From Hymenobacter aranciens (GTDB lineage: Bacteria > Bacteroidota > Bacteroidia > Cytophagales > Hymenobacteraceae), in assembly GCF_030580865.1 (NCBI RefSeq), contig NZ_JAUQSY010000002.1, forward strand, positions 62,001-126,000: a DNA stretch of 64,000 nucleotides, given 5' to 3'. Both the position numbers and the translations under genes were made by a program. Shown piece after piece: positions 20,271 through 27,656 of the stretch (its first letter is position 1; the number at the start of each line of letters is the position of its first letter). The notes under the pieces are model-generated. The model saw nothing but the letters and a program-made list of their open reading frames with translations, did no database searches and was not told the DNA's origin.

Positions 20271-20278
20271 CGAAGCTA
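20271..20278 (-). promoter_or_regulatory. -7-like box TAGCTTCG for gltA
   Basis: The minus-strand TAGCTTCG is one base from TAnnTTTG and resembles the boxes before lepA and icmF. It is 29 nt upstream of the gltA ATG. Confidence 0.4.
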
Positions 20279-20373
20279 CGGCCTACCGGCCACGCCCGAA
20301 AATTTTACGCCACATTATAATCGATTTTTAACCTCCACGAGCCTAAAAGGTTTGGCCGTTGAGCTTCGATAAC

Positions 20374-21810
20374 TCATTTACCGATACAAAACTGCGTAAA
20401 AATGCTGGTGAGCAAATCGTCGGAAGAAATTTCGCCCGTGATTTCGCCCAGCGCGGCCAGCGCGTGGCGCAAATCGGCGGCCAGCAGCTCGGTGCCGACG
20501 GCTATTTCCATACCCTGCTGCACGGCGGCCAGGTGGCTGGCGGCAGTTTCGAGGGCGCGGGCGTGGCGCACGTTGGTCACAATGGTAGCGGAGGCCGACT
20601 GCTCCAGGCCAGCGCCGCGCACCTGGGCTAATAAAGCGGTTTGGAGGTTGTCGAGACCGGTTTGGGTGGCGGCGGAAAGGAGCACCGGCTGTAGCTTGTG
20701 CGGCGTCGGGTGTTGGGTGTTAGGTGTTGGGTATTCGGTATTTAGGTCGGTAAAAGCGGCTGCTTGCGCCTCCGAAGCAGCATCCAGCTTATTTCCCACT
20801 ACCAGCACCGGTAGCTGCGGCAACTCCCGCGTCAGTTCGGCTACGTCGGCGGCTACTTCGGCTGGCGTCAGATTCGTTAAATCAAACAGATAGAGCAGCA
20901 GCGCAGCCTGCCCGATGCGCTCGCGCGTGCGGCGCACGCCGATGGCTTCGACTTCGTCGGCCGGGTTGTCGCGTAGGCCCGCCGTATCCACGAAGCGGAA
21001 GCGGATGCTGTCGAGGCTGACTTCGTCTTCGATAAAATCGCGGGTAGTGCCGGGAATGGCCGATACGATAGCGCGTTCCTCGCGCAGCAAAGCATTGAGC
21101 AACGTTGATTTACCGGCATTTGGGCGGCCGGCGATGACGGTGGTAATGCCGTTCTTGATGACGCTGCCCAGCTCGAACGAGCGCAGCAAACCGGCTACCA
21201 CGCCGCGCACCTCCGTCAGCAGGCGGGCCAAGCCGCTACGGTCGGCAAATTCCACGTCCTCTTCACCGAAGTCCAGCTCCAGTTCCAGCAGCGAGGCGAA
21301 TTGCACCAGCCGCGCCCGCAGCCCGCGCAACTCGTCGGAGAAGCCGCCGCGCAGCTGATTCAGCGCCACGCGGTGGGAGAGAGCCGAGTCGGCGGCGATG
21401 AGGTCGGCCACGGCTTCGGCCTGGGCCAGGTCGAGGGCGCCGTTGAGGAAGGCGCGTTTGGTGAATTCGCCGGCCTCGGCCAGGCGGGCGCCCTGGCGCA
21501 GCAGCACGGCCAGCACTTGGCGCACCACGTAATCGGAGCCGTGGCAGCTGATTTCGACCACGTCTTCGCGGGTGAAGGAGCGGGGGGTATGGTACAACGC
21601 CACCACTACTTCGTCGAGGATGGCCGCGCTGTTGGGGTCGCGCAGGGTGCCGTAGTGCAGGGTATGGCCGGGCTGGTCGGCCAGGTTTTTCTTTGAAAAA
21701 ATGCTGGCAGTAATGTGGACGGCTTCCGGTCCGGAGAGGCGAATGACGGCCAGCGCCCCCGCGCCGGGCGGCGTGGACAAAGCCACAATAGTATCGAAGG
21801 AAAGCATCAT
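20374..21810 (-). CDS. mnmE: tRNA modification GTPase MnmE
   Basis: A 478-aa MnmE which, with MnmG, installs the cmnm5 group on wobble uridine of some tRNAs. It has the N-terminal folate-binding domain (TIVALSTPPGAGALAVIRLSG, EDVVEISCHGS), a helical domain, an inserted G domain (AGRPNAGKSTLLNAL, GTTRDFIEDEV, DTAGLRD, NKLD) and the C-terminal CIGK with the essential cysteine. The start ATG overlaps the mntR stop (ATGA), indicating translational coupling. A 35-nt heptamer array encodes an atypical loop (TEYPTPNTQHPTP) between NKLD and the G5 region. Confidence 0.97.
   Translation of the reverse strand: MMLSFDTIVALSTPPGAGALAVIRLSGPEAVHITASIFSKKNLADQPGHTLHYGTLRDPNSAAILDEVVVALYHTPRSFTREDVVEISCHGSDYVVRQVLAVLLRQGARLAEAGEFTKRAFLNGALDLAQAEAVADLIAADSALSHRVALNQLRGGFSDELRGLRARLVQFASLLELELDFGEEDVEFADRSGLARLLTEVRGVVAGLLRSFELGSVIKNGITTVIAGRPNAGKSTLLNALLREERAIVSAIPGTTRDFIEDEVSLDSIRFRFVDTAGLRDNPADEVEAIGVRRTRERIGQAALLLYLFDLTNLTPAEVAADVAELTRELPQLPVLVVGNKLDAASEAQAAAFTDLNTEYPTPNTQHPTPHKLQPVLLSAATQTGLDNLQTALLAQVRGAGLEQSASATIVTNVRHARALETAASHLAAVQQGMEIAVGTELLAADLRHALAALGEITGEISSDDLLTSIFTQFCIGK
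20708..20742. repeat. In-gene array of five 7-nt units (mnmE)
   Basis: Five heptamers of the form GGGTGTT (gggtgtt, gggtgtt, aggtgtt, gggtatt, cggtatt) total exactly 35 nt inside mnmE. They encode a Pro/Thr-rich loop after the NKxD motif. The frame is intact. Confidence 0.8.
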
Positions 21811-22469
21811 GCCGTCACAAACAAATTACGGCTCACTTCGGCTGAAATCAACACCGTGCGCTCTTGGTTGACGCGGAGCTCAAAGGAGTTATCGAAGGCT
21901 ACTTTATCCAATACTTCAAGCTGGGAGCCGAGCTGCAAACCCACTTTGCTCAGGTATTGCAGGAAGGCTGGCTGGGTGTTTTTGACCGCTGCCACGGTGC
22001 CCAGCTCGCCGATTGCTAACTCGGCTAGCAGGCGGTGGGCCGCCCGCTGCACCGAGCCATCTTCGCCTGGAATGGGGTCGCCGTGCGGGTCGCTCACGGG
22101 GAAGCCCAGAAAGGCATCGAGCCGCCGCATGAGCAGCGGCGACTGCACGTGCTCCAGCTCCTCGGCCACTTCATGCACTTCGTCCCAGTCGAAACCAAGC
22201 TCTTTTACCAAAAAAACCTCCCACAGCCGATGCTTGCGGATGGTGAGCAGGGCGCAGCGGCGGCCGTCCTCGGTGAGGTTGACGCCGCGGTATTTCTCAT
22301 AGGCCAGCAGGCCCTTGTCGGCTAGGCGGCGCAGCATATCGGTGACCGAGGCGGGGCGGGTTTCCAGAGCCGCCGCGATGCGGTTGGTGCTCACGCCGGG
22401 GGCGTCGGGCTCGGCGTCGGCGAGCTTGTAGATGGCTTTGAGGTAGTTCTCTTCGGTGTGGCTGGGCAT
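21807..22469 (-). CDS. DtxR/MntR-family metal-dependent transcriptional regulator
   Basis: A 220-aa iron/manganese-responsive repressor. The N-terminal winged helix (TEENYLKAIYKLADAEPDAPGVSTNRIAAAL, SVTDMLRRLADKGLLAYEKYRGVNLTEDG) and the metal-binding/dimer domain (RKHRLWEVFLVKELGFDWDEVHEVAEELEHVQSPLL) carry the conserved His/Glu ligands of DtxR proteins. The C-terminal part is a FeoA/SH3-like domain. Targets are not evident; it normally represses metal uptake. Its stop overlaps the mnmE start. The leader immediately before its ATG is one arm of a heptamer repeat, leaving only 5 nt between array and start codon. Confidence 0.92.
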   Translation of the reverse strand: MPSHTEENYLKAIYKLADAEPDAPGVSTNRIAAALETRPASVTDMLRRLADKGLLAYEKYRGVNLTEDGRRCALLTIRKHRLWEVFLVKELGFDWDEVHEVAEELEHVQSPLLMRRLDAFLGFPVSDPHGDPIPGEDGSVQRAAHRLLAELAIGELGTVAAVKNTQPAFLQYLSKVGLQLGSQLEVLDKVAFDNSFELRVNQERTVLISAEVSRNLFVTA

Positions 22470-22474
22470 TGGTT

Positions 22475-22565
22475 GAATTATGAGTTATGAATTATGAGTT
22501 ATGAATTGGGGTCGGAGGGTTGACGCTATGCCAACTCATAATTCATAACTCAAAACTCATAATTG
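22475..22565. repeat. Paired 5x7-nt arms (heptad dyad) between fabH and mntR
   Basis: Left arm 22475-22509 is five units of GAATTAT/GAGTTAT type. Right arm 22531-22565 is five inverted units (ccaactc, ataattc, ataactc, aaaactc, ataattg). The spacer is 21 nt. The element leaves 5 nt to the mntR ATG and 5 nt to the fabH stop codon. Confidence 0.85.
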
Positions 22566-22570
22566 CCTTC

Positions 22571-23581
22571 TTACCATTTAATCAGCGCCGAGGCCCAGGT
22601 GAAGCCAGAGCCGAAGGCAGCCAGGCAAATCAGGTCGCCGCGCTTTACCCGGCCTTCCTGCACGGCTTCGCTCAGGGCCAGGGGGATGCTGGCGGCGGTG
22701 GTGTTGCCGTAGCGCTGGATGTTGCTGAATACCTTGTTATCGCTGAGGCCCATTTTCTGCTGGACGTACTGGGTGATGCGCAGGTTGGCCTGGTGCGGGA
22801 TAAGCAGGTCGATGTCCTCGGGCTGGTAGCCGTTTTGGTCGAGGGCTTCCTTGATAACCTGGGGGAAGCGCACGACGGCATTTTTGAACACGTTCTGGCC
22901 GTTCATGATGGGATGCAGGCCCGAGGGGTCGGCGGCGATGAGCATGGTGCGATTATCGCGGTTGGCACTGGGCTCGCGCAGCATCAGTTCTTCAGCAAAT
23001 TCGCCTTGGGCGTGTAAATGGGTGCTTAGAATGCCGTGGCCCTCGCGGGTGCTGGGGCGCAACACAACAGCCCCTGCGCCGTCGCCAAAAATGACGGAAA
23101 CGTTCCGGCCTTCGGGCGACTTATCGAGGCCCGAGGAATGGATTTCGGAGCCCACCACCAGCACCGTGTCGTACATGCCGGTTTTCACAAACTGGTCGGC
23201 CACCGACAGGGCGTAGATGAAGCCCGAGCACTGGTTGCGCACGTCGAGGGCGGGGGTGGTTTCCTTAATGCCGAGCTCGCGCTGCAACAATACGCCCGAG
23301 CCGGGAAAGAAATAGTCGGGCGAGAGCGTGGCAAACACGATGAGCTGCACCTCATCGGCCGATACGTCGGCCATCTCCAGGGCCTTGCGTGAGGCGTGGG
23401 CGGCCATGTTGGCGGTGGTGTCGGTGCCCTCGGTAAACCAGCGACGCTCCTGAATGCCGGTGCGTTCCTGAATCCAGGCGTCGGAAGTGTTCATGAGCGA
23501 TTCCAGCTCGGTATTTTTCACCACGCGGCTGGGAACATAGTGACCGACGCCGGCAATTTCGGAATGACGCAGAGTGGCCAT
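22571..23581 (-). CDS. fabH: Beta-ketoacyl-ACP synthase III (FabH)
   Basis: A 336-aa condensing enzyme starting fatty acid synthesis from acyl-CoA and malonyl-ACP. The catalytic Cys is in NQCSGFIYAL, the His in LIPHQANLRI and the Asn in RYGNTTAASIP. The N-terminus MATLRHSEIAGVGHYVPSRVVKN is typical; an upstream in-frame extension of 52 codons is not conserved-looking and was rejected. It is followed on the same strand by mntR-mnmE across a heptad dyad that fills the gap. Substrate chain preference (straight or branched) cannot be read here. Confidence 0.95.
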   Translation of the reverse strand: MATLRHSEIAGVGHYVPSRVVKNTELESLMNTSDAWIQERTGIQERRWFTEGTDTTANMAAHASRKALEMADVSADEVQLIVFATLSPDYFFPGSGVLLQRELGIKETTPALDVRNQCSGFIYALSVADQFVKTGMYDTVLVVGSEIHSSGLDKSPEGRNVSVIFGDGAGAVVLRPSTREGHGILSTHLHAQGEFAEELMLREPSANRDNRTMLIAADPSGLHPIMNGQNVFKNAVVRFPQVIKEALDQNGYQPEDIDLLIPHQANLRITQYVQQKMGLSDNKVFSNIQRYGNTTAASIPLALSEAVQEGRVKRGDLICLAAFGSGFTWASALIKW

Positions 23582-23709
23582 AGAATTTTGGGAGGGAAAA
23601 TGGAGTGGGAAGTGAAGAGTCAGGAAGAGTACGAACCTGCCCGCCGCAACGGCCTGCAATGCCGGAATTATGTTCTGGCTTTGGCAAAACGGGGCGCAAA
23701 GTTGGCAGC

Positions 23710-24888
23710 TTAAAAAATAGAATCCAGCAAACGCCACAATTTTTTGCCCTCCGAGGCCCAGAGCGCTTCCTTGGGTAGCCCGTTGGGGTAGAAATGGGTG
23801 CCGTCGAAATGGGCTTGCATCTTAGCAGCGGCATGCGCGCCACCCAGGCCATCGGCCAGTTCGATTAACAGCCCTGCTTTGTGTAGTGCTATCGCATCAT
23901 ACCACAGTTGGTTAGGTGGAATGAGCATTGGTAGTCCATGCGCGAGATACTCAAACAGTTTCGTTGGCCGACACCGTTCCGTGCTGGGGTGCGGTTGGTA
24001 AGCGAGCAACCCCACGTGGCTGCGTTCGATTTCAGCCACGATAGCAGCGTGGGGCACCGGTTCCGCACCGCCAATGAGCGTAAACAGCTCTGGGCGTTGA
24101 TTCACCGCTTCTTGCAACTGCTGAAGCAATTCCGGCTGCTGGCAAAACCCAATAATTGTGCAGTGGACCCCGCTTGGCCAGACAGCCGCCAGCGCCCGCG
24201 TGAACGCCACAGCCTCCCACACACCGTTGAGCGCCGAAATAGTGCCGGAAAACAGTAGCCGTAGCGGCTCGTGCGGCGCCGGATGCGGGCGCGGCTGGGT
24301 GGGTAAGGTTTCGCCAGGAGCAGGCTGGTATTTGTTTTCCAGAATAGCGACGCGCTCTGGCGGCAACTCCTGCAGAAACGGCAGTTCCTCGGCGTAGCTT
24401 TCCTCGGCCAGCAGCAGGCCGCTAGCGCGCCGGGCTGCCCAGGTTTCGATGCGGCGCAGGCCCGCCGCCAGCCAGCGCCGCACGAGGCCTTGGTACACGC
24501 CCTGGGTGGCGATGTTCAGCGCGTAGTTTTCGCGGATATCGTAGAGAAATTTTCGGCCGTGGCCCAGCCGCTGCCAGAGCAGCGTGAGCGGCAGCAGTTC
24601 CGGGGCGTGCACAATCACCAAATCAGGCCGTAGGCGGCGCAGCAGCTGCCAGTAGCGCCATTGCGCGGCCAGCCGGGCAAGGCTGGTACGGGTGCCGGCG
24701 AAAATGGAATGCTGGTGAACACCGGGTGTTGCCGTCGTCGAGCAAGCCTGACGGCCAGCTACGTGCACCGTAGTGCCCGGCCGCTCGCGCAGGGTTTCGG
24801 CAAACTTGCCCCGCATACGGGTATCGTCAACGGGCTTCAGAACCGAAGCCAGCAAAACCACAAAAGAAGACGGAGCAGCGCCGGACAC
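23710..24888 (-). CDS. Glycosyltransferase, GT-B fold (GT4-like)
   Basis: A 392-aa probable glycosyltransferase. The N-terminal Rossmann half has RLRPDLVIVHAPELLPLTLLW and KFLYDIRENYALN. The C-terminal half has LRLLFSGTISALNGVWEAV, an acceptor/donor element IERSHVGLLAYQPHPSTERCRPTKLFEYLA and HGLPML. The pattern P-(T/S)-K-x-FEYLA-GxP is the usual GT4 E-x7-E sugar-nucleotide site. The start is a GTG. The sugar and acceptor are unknown; surface polysaccharide or lipid glycosylation is likely. It lies upstream of fabH on the same strand and is divergent from dapD. Confidence 0.8.
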   Translation of the reverse strand: MSGAAPSSFVVLLASVLKPVDDTRMRGKFAETLRERPGTTVHVAGRQACSTTATPGVHQHSIFAGTRTSLARLAAQWRYWQLLRRLRPDLVIVHAPELLPLTLLWQRLGHGRKFLYDIRENYALNIATQGVYQGLVRRWLAAGLRRIETWAARRASGLLLAEESYAEELPFLQELPPERVAILENKYQPAPGETLPTQPRPHPAPHEPLRLLFSGTISALNGVWEAVAFTRALAAVWPSGVHCTIIGFCQQPELLQQLQEAVNQRPELFTLIGGAEPVPHAAIVAEIERSHVGLLAYQPHPSTERCRPTKLFEYLAHGLPMLIPPNQLWYDAIALHKAGLLIELADGLGGAHAAAKMQAHFDGTHFYPNGLPKEALWASEGKKLWRLLDSIF

Positions 24889-24901
24889 AACCCAAAGATG
24901 G

Positions 24902-24909
24902 TAGTTTTG
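24902..24909 (+). promoter_or_regulatory. -7 promoter box TAGTTTTG for dapD
   Basis: An exact TAnnTTTG match 55 nt upstream of the dapD ATG, in the divergent gap with the glycosyltransferase gene. Confidence 0.45.
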
Positions 24910-24964
24910 GGAAGAATTTCACGATGCTGCCTAACCCGGCCAGCTAAAGCTTACCTCACATCCT

Positions 24965-25798
24965 ATGGCCGACTACGCCAACCTCCAGCCCCTCATCGAA
25001 GCCGCCTGGGCCGACCGCGCCCTGCTGCAACACGCCGATACCAAAGCGGCCATCGACGCCGTCATCGAAGCCCTCGACAAGGGCCAGCTGCGCGTGGCCG
25101 AGCCGCCGCAGGACCGCACCAACGAGTGGCAGGTGAATGACTGGGTAAAGAAGGCCGTCATTCTCTACTTCCCCATCCGCCAGATGAGCACCCAGGAAGT
25201 CGGCCCCTTCGAGTACCACGACAAGATGGCCCTCAAAACCGACTACGCCGGCCAGCAGGTGCGCGTGGTGCCGCCCGCCGTGGCCCGCTACGGCGCCTAC
25301 CTGGCCCCCGGCGTCATCCTGATGCCCAGCTACACCAACATCGGCGCCTACGTGGGCGAGGGCACCATGGTGGACACCTGGGCCACCGTGGGCTCCTGCG
25401 CCCAGATTGGCAAAGGCGTGCACCTGAGCGGCGGCGTGGGCATCGGCGGCGTGCTGGAGCCCGTGCAGGCCGCCCCCGTCATCATCGAGGATGGCGCCTT
25501 CATCGGCTCGCGCAGCATCCTGGTGGAGGGTTGCCGCATCGGCCATGAGGCCGTCATTGGGGCAGGCGTCACCATCACCGGCAGCACCAAAATCATCGAC
25601 GTGACCGGCGCCGAGCCCAAGGAATACAAAGGCTACGTGCCGCCGCGCTCGGTGGTCATTCCGGGCTCCATCGCCAAGCAGTTTCCGGCGGGCGAGTACC
25701 AGGTGCCCTGCGCGTTCATCATCGGCCAGCGCAAGCCGAGCACGGATTTGAAGACCTCGTTGAACGACGCGCTGCGCGATTTTGGGGTGAGCGTTTAG
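24965..25798 (+). CDS. dapD: Tetrahydrodipicolinate N-succinyltransferase (DapD)
   Basis: A 277-aa DapD that succinylates tetrahydrodipicolinate in the lysine/diaminopimelate pathway, supplying peptidoglycan. A short helical N-terminal domain (LQPLIEAAWADRALL) precedes a left-handed beta-helix of hexapeptide repeats (YLAPGVILMPSYTNIGAYVGEG, GSCAQIGKGVHLSGG, IIEDGAFIGSRSILVEG). Motifs GGVGIGGVLEP and CRIGHEAVIGAGVTI are diagnostic. A 12-nt direct duplication (gtgagcgtttag/gtgagcgtttaa) covers the stop codon, so the second copy lies just outside the gene and adds a backup stop. Confidence 0.97.
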   Translation: MADYANLQPLIEAAWADRALLQHADTKAAIDAVIEALDKGQLRVAEPPQDRTNEWQVNDWVKKAVILYFPIRQMSTQEVGPFEYHDKMALKTDYAGQQVRVVPPAVARYGAYLAPGVILMPSYTNIGAYVGEGTMVDTWATVGSCAQIGKGVHLSGGVGIGGVLEPVQAAPVIIEDGAFIGSRSILVEGCRIGHEAVIGAGVTITGSTKIIDVTGAEPKEYKGYVPPRSVVIPGSIAKQFPAGEYQVPCAFIIGQRKPSTDLKTSLNDALRDFGVSV

Positions 25799-25828
25799 GT
25801 GAGCGTTTAAACATTATCTTTTACTTCA

Positions 25829-26413
25829 ATGGAAGCCCCTCCTGTATCTGTCCGGGCCAAGCGCGGCTGCCTGTGGTATTTAGGTGTCGCCATTGCTGGG
25901 GCCTTCGGGTTATTGGCTTTACTCATCGCGGCCTATATCTTCTCTCCCGATGAGCCTGGTCAACATTCCATCGTGGTTTCGGCCGACGACCAAACCTATT
26001 TGGAAGCTGAGACTACAAACCATGGGGAGGGGTTTCTGGATGGTTACGATTGGCTGGAGATTTACTATGTTCGTCGCGGCTGGTTTGGTAATAAGCGGGT
26101 GCAAGTGTATAATTTCCCCCATCAAAGTAGTTACGGTATTGGCTTCCGCCGCCGCATAGACAGCAATGGGCTGATACGGATTGAAATAAAACGTCCCGGC
26201 AACAATGCACAAATCCACATGGATGTTTATCAGGAGCTTTTTCGGAAAATGCAGTTGGCTCATCGTCATGAGGCGTGGCCGCCTGATAAAAGTGTCTTGC
26301 AAGCGCTCCAAGACAGCGTAAACGCTAAGGTCGCAGCCCTTGAAAAAGTGACGCCCATAGACAGCGTAATGGTCGCCGTTTTTATACCACCAGCTACTTT
26401 CCCTGAGAAATAA
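25829..26413 (+). CDS. Single-pass membrane protein, unknown function
   Basis: A 194-aa protein with a basic N-terminus (VRAKRGC), one strong transmembrane helix (about 17-40) and an extracytoplasmic domain of about 150 residues rich in beta-type alternation (YLEAETTNHGEGFLDGYDWLEIYYVRRGWFG) followed by a helical tail. No family recognised. GC is lower than in dapD. It follows dapD by 30 nt but is probably a separate gene. A strong terminator lies 34 nt after the stop. Confidence 0.6.
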   Translation: MEAPPVSVRAKRGCLWYLGVAIAGAFGLLALLIAAYIFSPDEPGQHSIVVSADDQTYLEAETTNHGEGFLDGYDWLEIYYVRRGWFGNKRVQVYNFPHQSSYGIGFRRRIDSNGLIRIEIKRPGNNAQIHMDVYQELFRKMQLAHRHEAWPPDKSVLQALQDSVNAKVAALEKVTPIDSVMVAVFIPPATFPEK

Positions 26414-26447
26414 GGGGACTTCAACGGCAATGATTGCAGAAACCATC

Positions 26448-26477
26448 AAAAAAGCCCGCTAACCAGCGGGCTTTTTT
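26448..26477. terminator. Terminator after the 194-aa membrane protein
   Basis: Stem gcccgct/agcgggc, 4-nt loop, flanked by A6 and T6. It separates the upstream gene from the small-gene unit that starts at 26486. Confidence 0.9.
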
Positions 26478-26485
26478 GATGCTAT

Positions 26486-26493
26486 TACCTTTG
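26486..26493 (+). promoter_or_regulatory. -7 promoter box TACCTTTG of the small-gene unit
   Basis: An exact TAnnTTTG match directly after the preceding terminator. It predicts a transcript start near 26500, just before the first arm of the structured leader. Confidence 0.6.
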
Positions 26494-26507
26494 CCGTACC
26501 GCACGGT

Positions 26508-26599
26508 TTTTCCACCTCACCACACGGCTGCCCCTGAAAAGGTGAAGCCCTCGGTACTGGAATACCAAGGGCTTCGAAGAAGTAGGTGGAAAAGCACCT
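26508..26599 (+). promoter_or_regulatory. Structured RNA leader with two mutually exclusive stems
   Basis: An outer 10-bp stem pairs ttttccacct (26508-26517) with aggtggaaaa (26584-26593). It encloses an imperfect hairpin (about 26543-26577, gaagccct/agggcttc). The 3' arm of the outer stem can instead fold locally (aggtg 26584-26588 with cacct 26595-26599), followed by a pyrimidine-rich run. Alternative pairing of this kind is typical of riboswitch or attenuator platforms, but no known class is recognised. It precedes the 49-aa ORF by 15 nt. Confidence 0.5.
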
Positions 26600-26614
26600 T
26601 TACTTCTCTGTCAG

Positions 26615-26764
26615 ATGAGCAAGAAACGTGCGGCGAAGATACGACCCAAAGTCATTCTTCGTAAACCTATACCGCCGGAAGCTCCCAAAAGTTTCTGGTG
26701 GTGGCTGATGCTGGAAACGGTCAAAGTAGTACTTGCTACGGCGGCCCGGCACTGGTTCGGCTAA
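26615..26764 (+). CDS. Basic, Trp-rich small protein, 49 aa
   Basis: The ORF encodes 49 residues: a very basic N-terminal half (MSKKRAAKIRPKVILRKP) and a hydrophobic or amphipathic C-terminal half (FWWWLMLETVKVVLATAARHWFG). No family is recognised. It could be a membrane-active peptide, a toxin, or a small regulatory protein. Support comes from its setting: a -7 box, a folded leader, the ORF and an intrinsic terminator in 320 nt with nothing else. The opposite-strand frame over the same bases (26600-26836) looks like a shadow. Confidence rests on context only. Confidence 0.5.
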   Translation: MSKKRAAKIRPKVILRKPIPPEAPKSFWWWLMLETVKVVLATAARHWFG

Positions 26765-26780
26765 GGGGTTGGCAGGGGGC

Positions 26781-26809
26781 GGGGCCGGGAGGTCCGGCCC
26801 CCTGTTTTT
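26781..26809 (+). terminator. Terminator of the small-gene unit
   Basis: Stem ggggccgg/ccggcccc with a 5-nt loop, then ctg and five T. It overlaps the very end of msrA on the other strand. Confidence 0.8.
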
Positions 26810-27344
26810 ACACCCCTGCCCGCAATTTCTCACCAAACAGCGCCTTCACCTTCTCCACCTTGGGCCGGGCCACAAACTGGCAGTAGGGCTCGTGCCCGTG
26901 CAGGTTGAAGTAGTTCTGGTGGTAGTCCTCGGCGGGGAAGAACTCCGGCATGGCCGTGATTTCCGTCACCACCGGGTTGGGGAAAGCCTGGTTGTCGTTC
27001 AGCTTCTTTTTCCACTCCTCGGCCAGGCGGTGCTGCTCCTCGTTATGGTAGTAAATCACCGAGCGGTACTGCGTGCCCGTGTCGGCGCCCTGACGGTTGA
27101 GGGTCGTGGGGTCGTGGGTTTTGAAGAGAATTTCGAGCAGTTCCTCGTAGCTGATGACGGCCGGGTCGAAGGTAATCTGGATGACTTCGGCGTGGCCGGT
27201 CATGCCGCTGCACACCTCGCGATACGTCGGGTTTTTAATGCGGCCCCCGGCGTAGCCCGAAACCACTTTCTCCACGCCCTTCAAGTTCTGAAACACGGCT
27301 TCGACGCACCAGAAGCAGCCGGCCCCAAAGGTTGCTAATTCCAT
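26808..27344 (-). CDS. msrA: Peptide methionine-S-sulfoxide reductase (MsrA)
   Basis: A 178-aa MsrA repairing methionine-S-sulfoxide in proteins. The catalytic cysteine is in GAGCFWCVEAVF near the N-terminus; the glutamate and tyrosine sites are in GYAGG and GTQYRSVIYYH. GHAEVIQITFDP and FFPAEDYHQNYF are conserved. The start is MELATFGAGC; a 30-codon upstream extension is Arg/Pro-rich and not conserved. A repeat-rich 312-nt gap separates it from hbd, transcribed in the same direction. Confidence 0.96.
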   Translation of the reverse strand: MELATFGAGCFWCVEAVFQNLKGVEKVVSGYAGGRIKNPTYREVCSGMTGHAEVIQITFDPAVISYEELLEILFKTHDPTTLNRQGADTGTQYRSVIYYHNEEQHRLAEEWKKKLNDNQAFPNPVVTEITAMPEFFPAEDYHQNYFNLHGHEPYCQFVARPKVEKVKALFGEKLRAGV

Positions 27345-27443
27345 AAAATCGCAGCGATTACGCTGATGTTTTGATGCTCGCCGAACTGTTCGGGGAGCTG
27401 TCGGAATAACGCAAAAACAGGCCCCAGTGTTCAATAAGTAACA

Positions 27444-27623
27444 GTACGTGCGTACTAGGGCCTATATCGTCGCGAAACAGGCATGGTACGCGCGTACCAC
27501 GGTCTGCACCCTCGCGAAACGGGCATGGTACGTGCGTACAGCGGCCTGCGCCGTTGCGAAACGAGCATGGTACGCGCGTACCATCACCCGTCCGGCACCG
27601 AAAAGGCCTCGGTACGGACGTAC
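27444..27623. repeat. 42-bp tandem repeat carrying the palindrome GTACGYGCGTAC
   Basis: Five copies of a 12-bp palindrome start at 27444, 27486, 27528, 27570 and 27612, spaced exactly 42 bp. Most units also share cgcgaaacgggcatg before the palindrome; about 14 nt in each unit vary. The array fills most of the 312-nt msrA-hbd gap. The last unit (gtacggacgtac) is part of a terminator. There are no CRISPR-like spacers or cas genes. Open frames through it encode 14-aa repeats on either strand, but no start or context supports a gene. Confidence 0.85.
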
Positions 27624-27633
27624 CGAGGCCTTT
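27602..27633 (-). terminator. Terminator after hbd, built on the last 42-bp repeat unit
   Basis: A 14-bp perfect stem (aaaggcctcggtac / gtaccgaggccttt) with a 4-nt loop lies 24 nt beyond the hbd stop. The palindromic repeat core forms the top of the stem. Confidence 0.85.
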
Positions 27634-27656
27634 ATCGTTTTTAGAAAGCGCGACGC

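Noticed and set aside
23582..23737. 52-codon N-terminal extension of FabH
   Set aside because: FabH proteins begin at the MATLRHSEIAGVGHYVP-type start; the extension has no family resemblance.
25787..25810. 12-nt tandem duplication at the dapD stop as a regulatory site
   Set aside because: It is a simple duplication giving a second stop; nothing suggests a further role.
26508..26809. tmRNA, 6S RNA, SRP RNA or RNase P RNA
   Set aside because: None of the conserved motifs I know for these RNAs is present, so the structure is listed only as an unclassified leader.
27444..27623. CRISPR-like array of repeats and variable segments
   Set aside because: The variable parts are only about 14 nt, the repeat core is a palindrome, the last unit is a terminator, and no cas gene is present.
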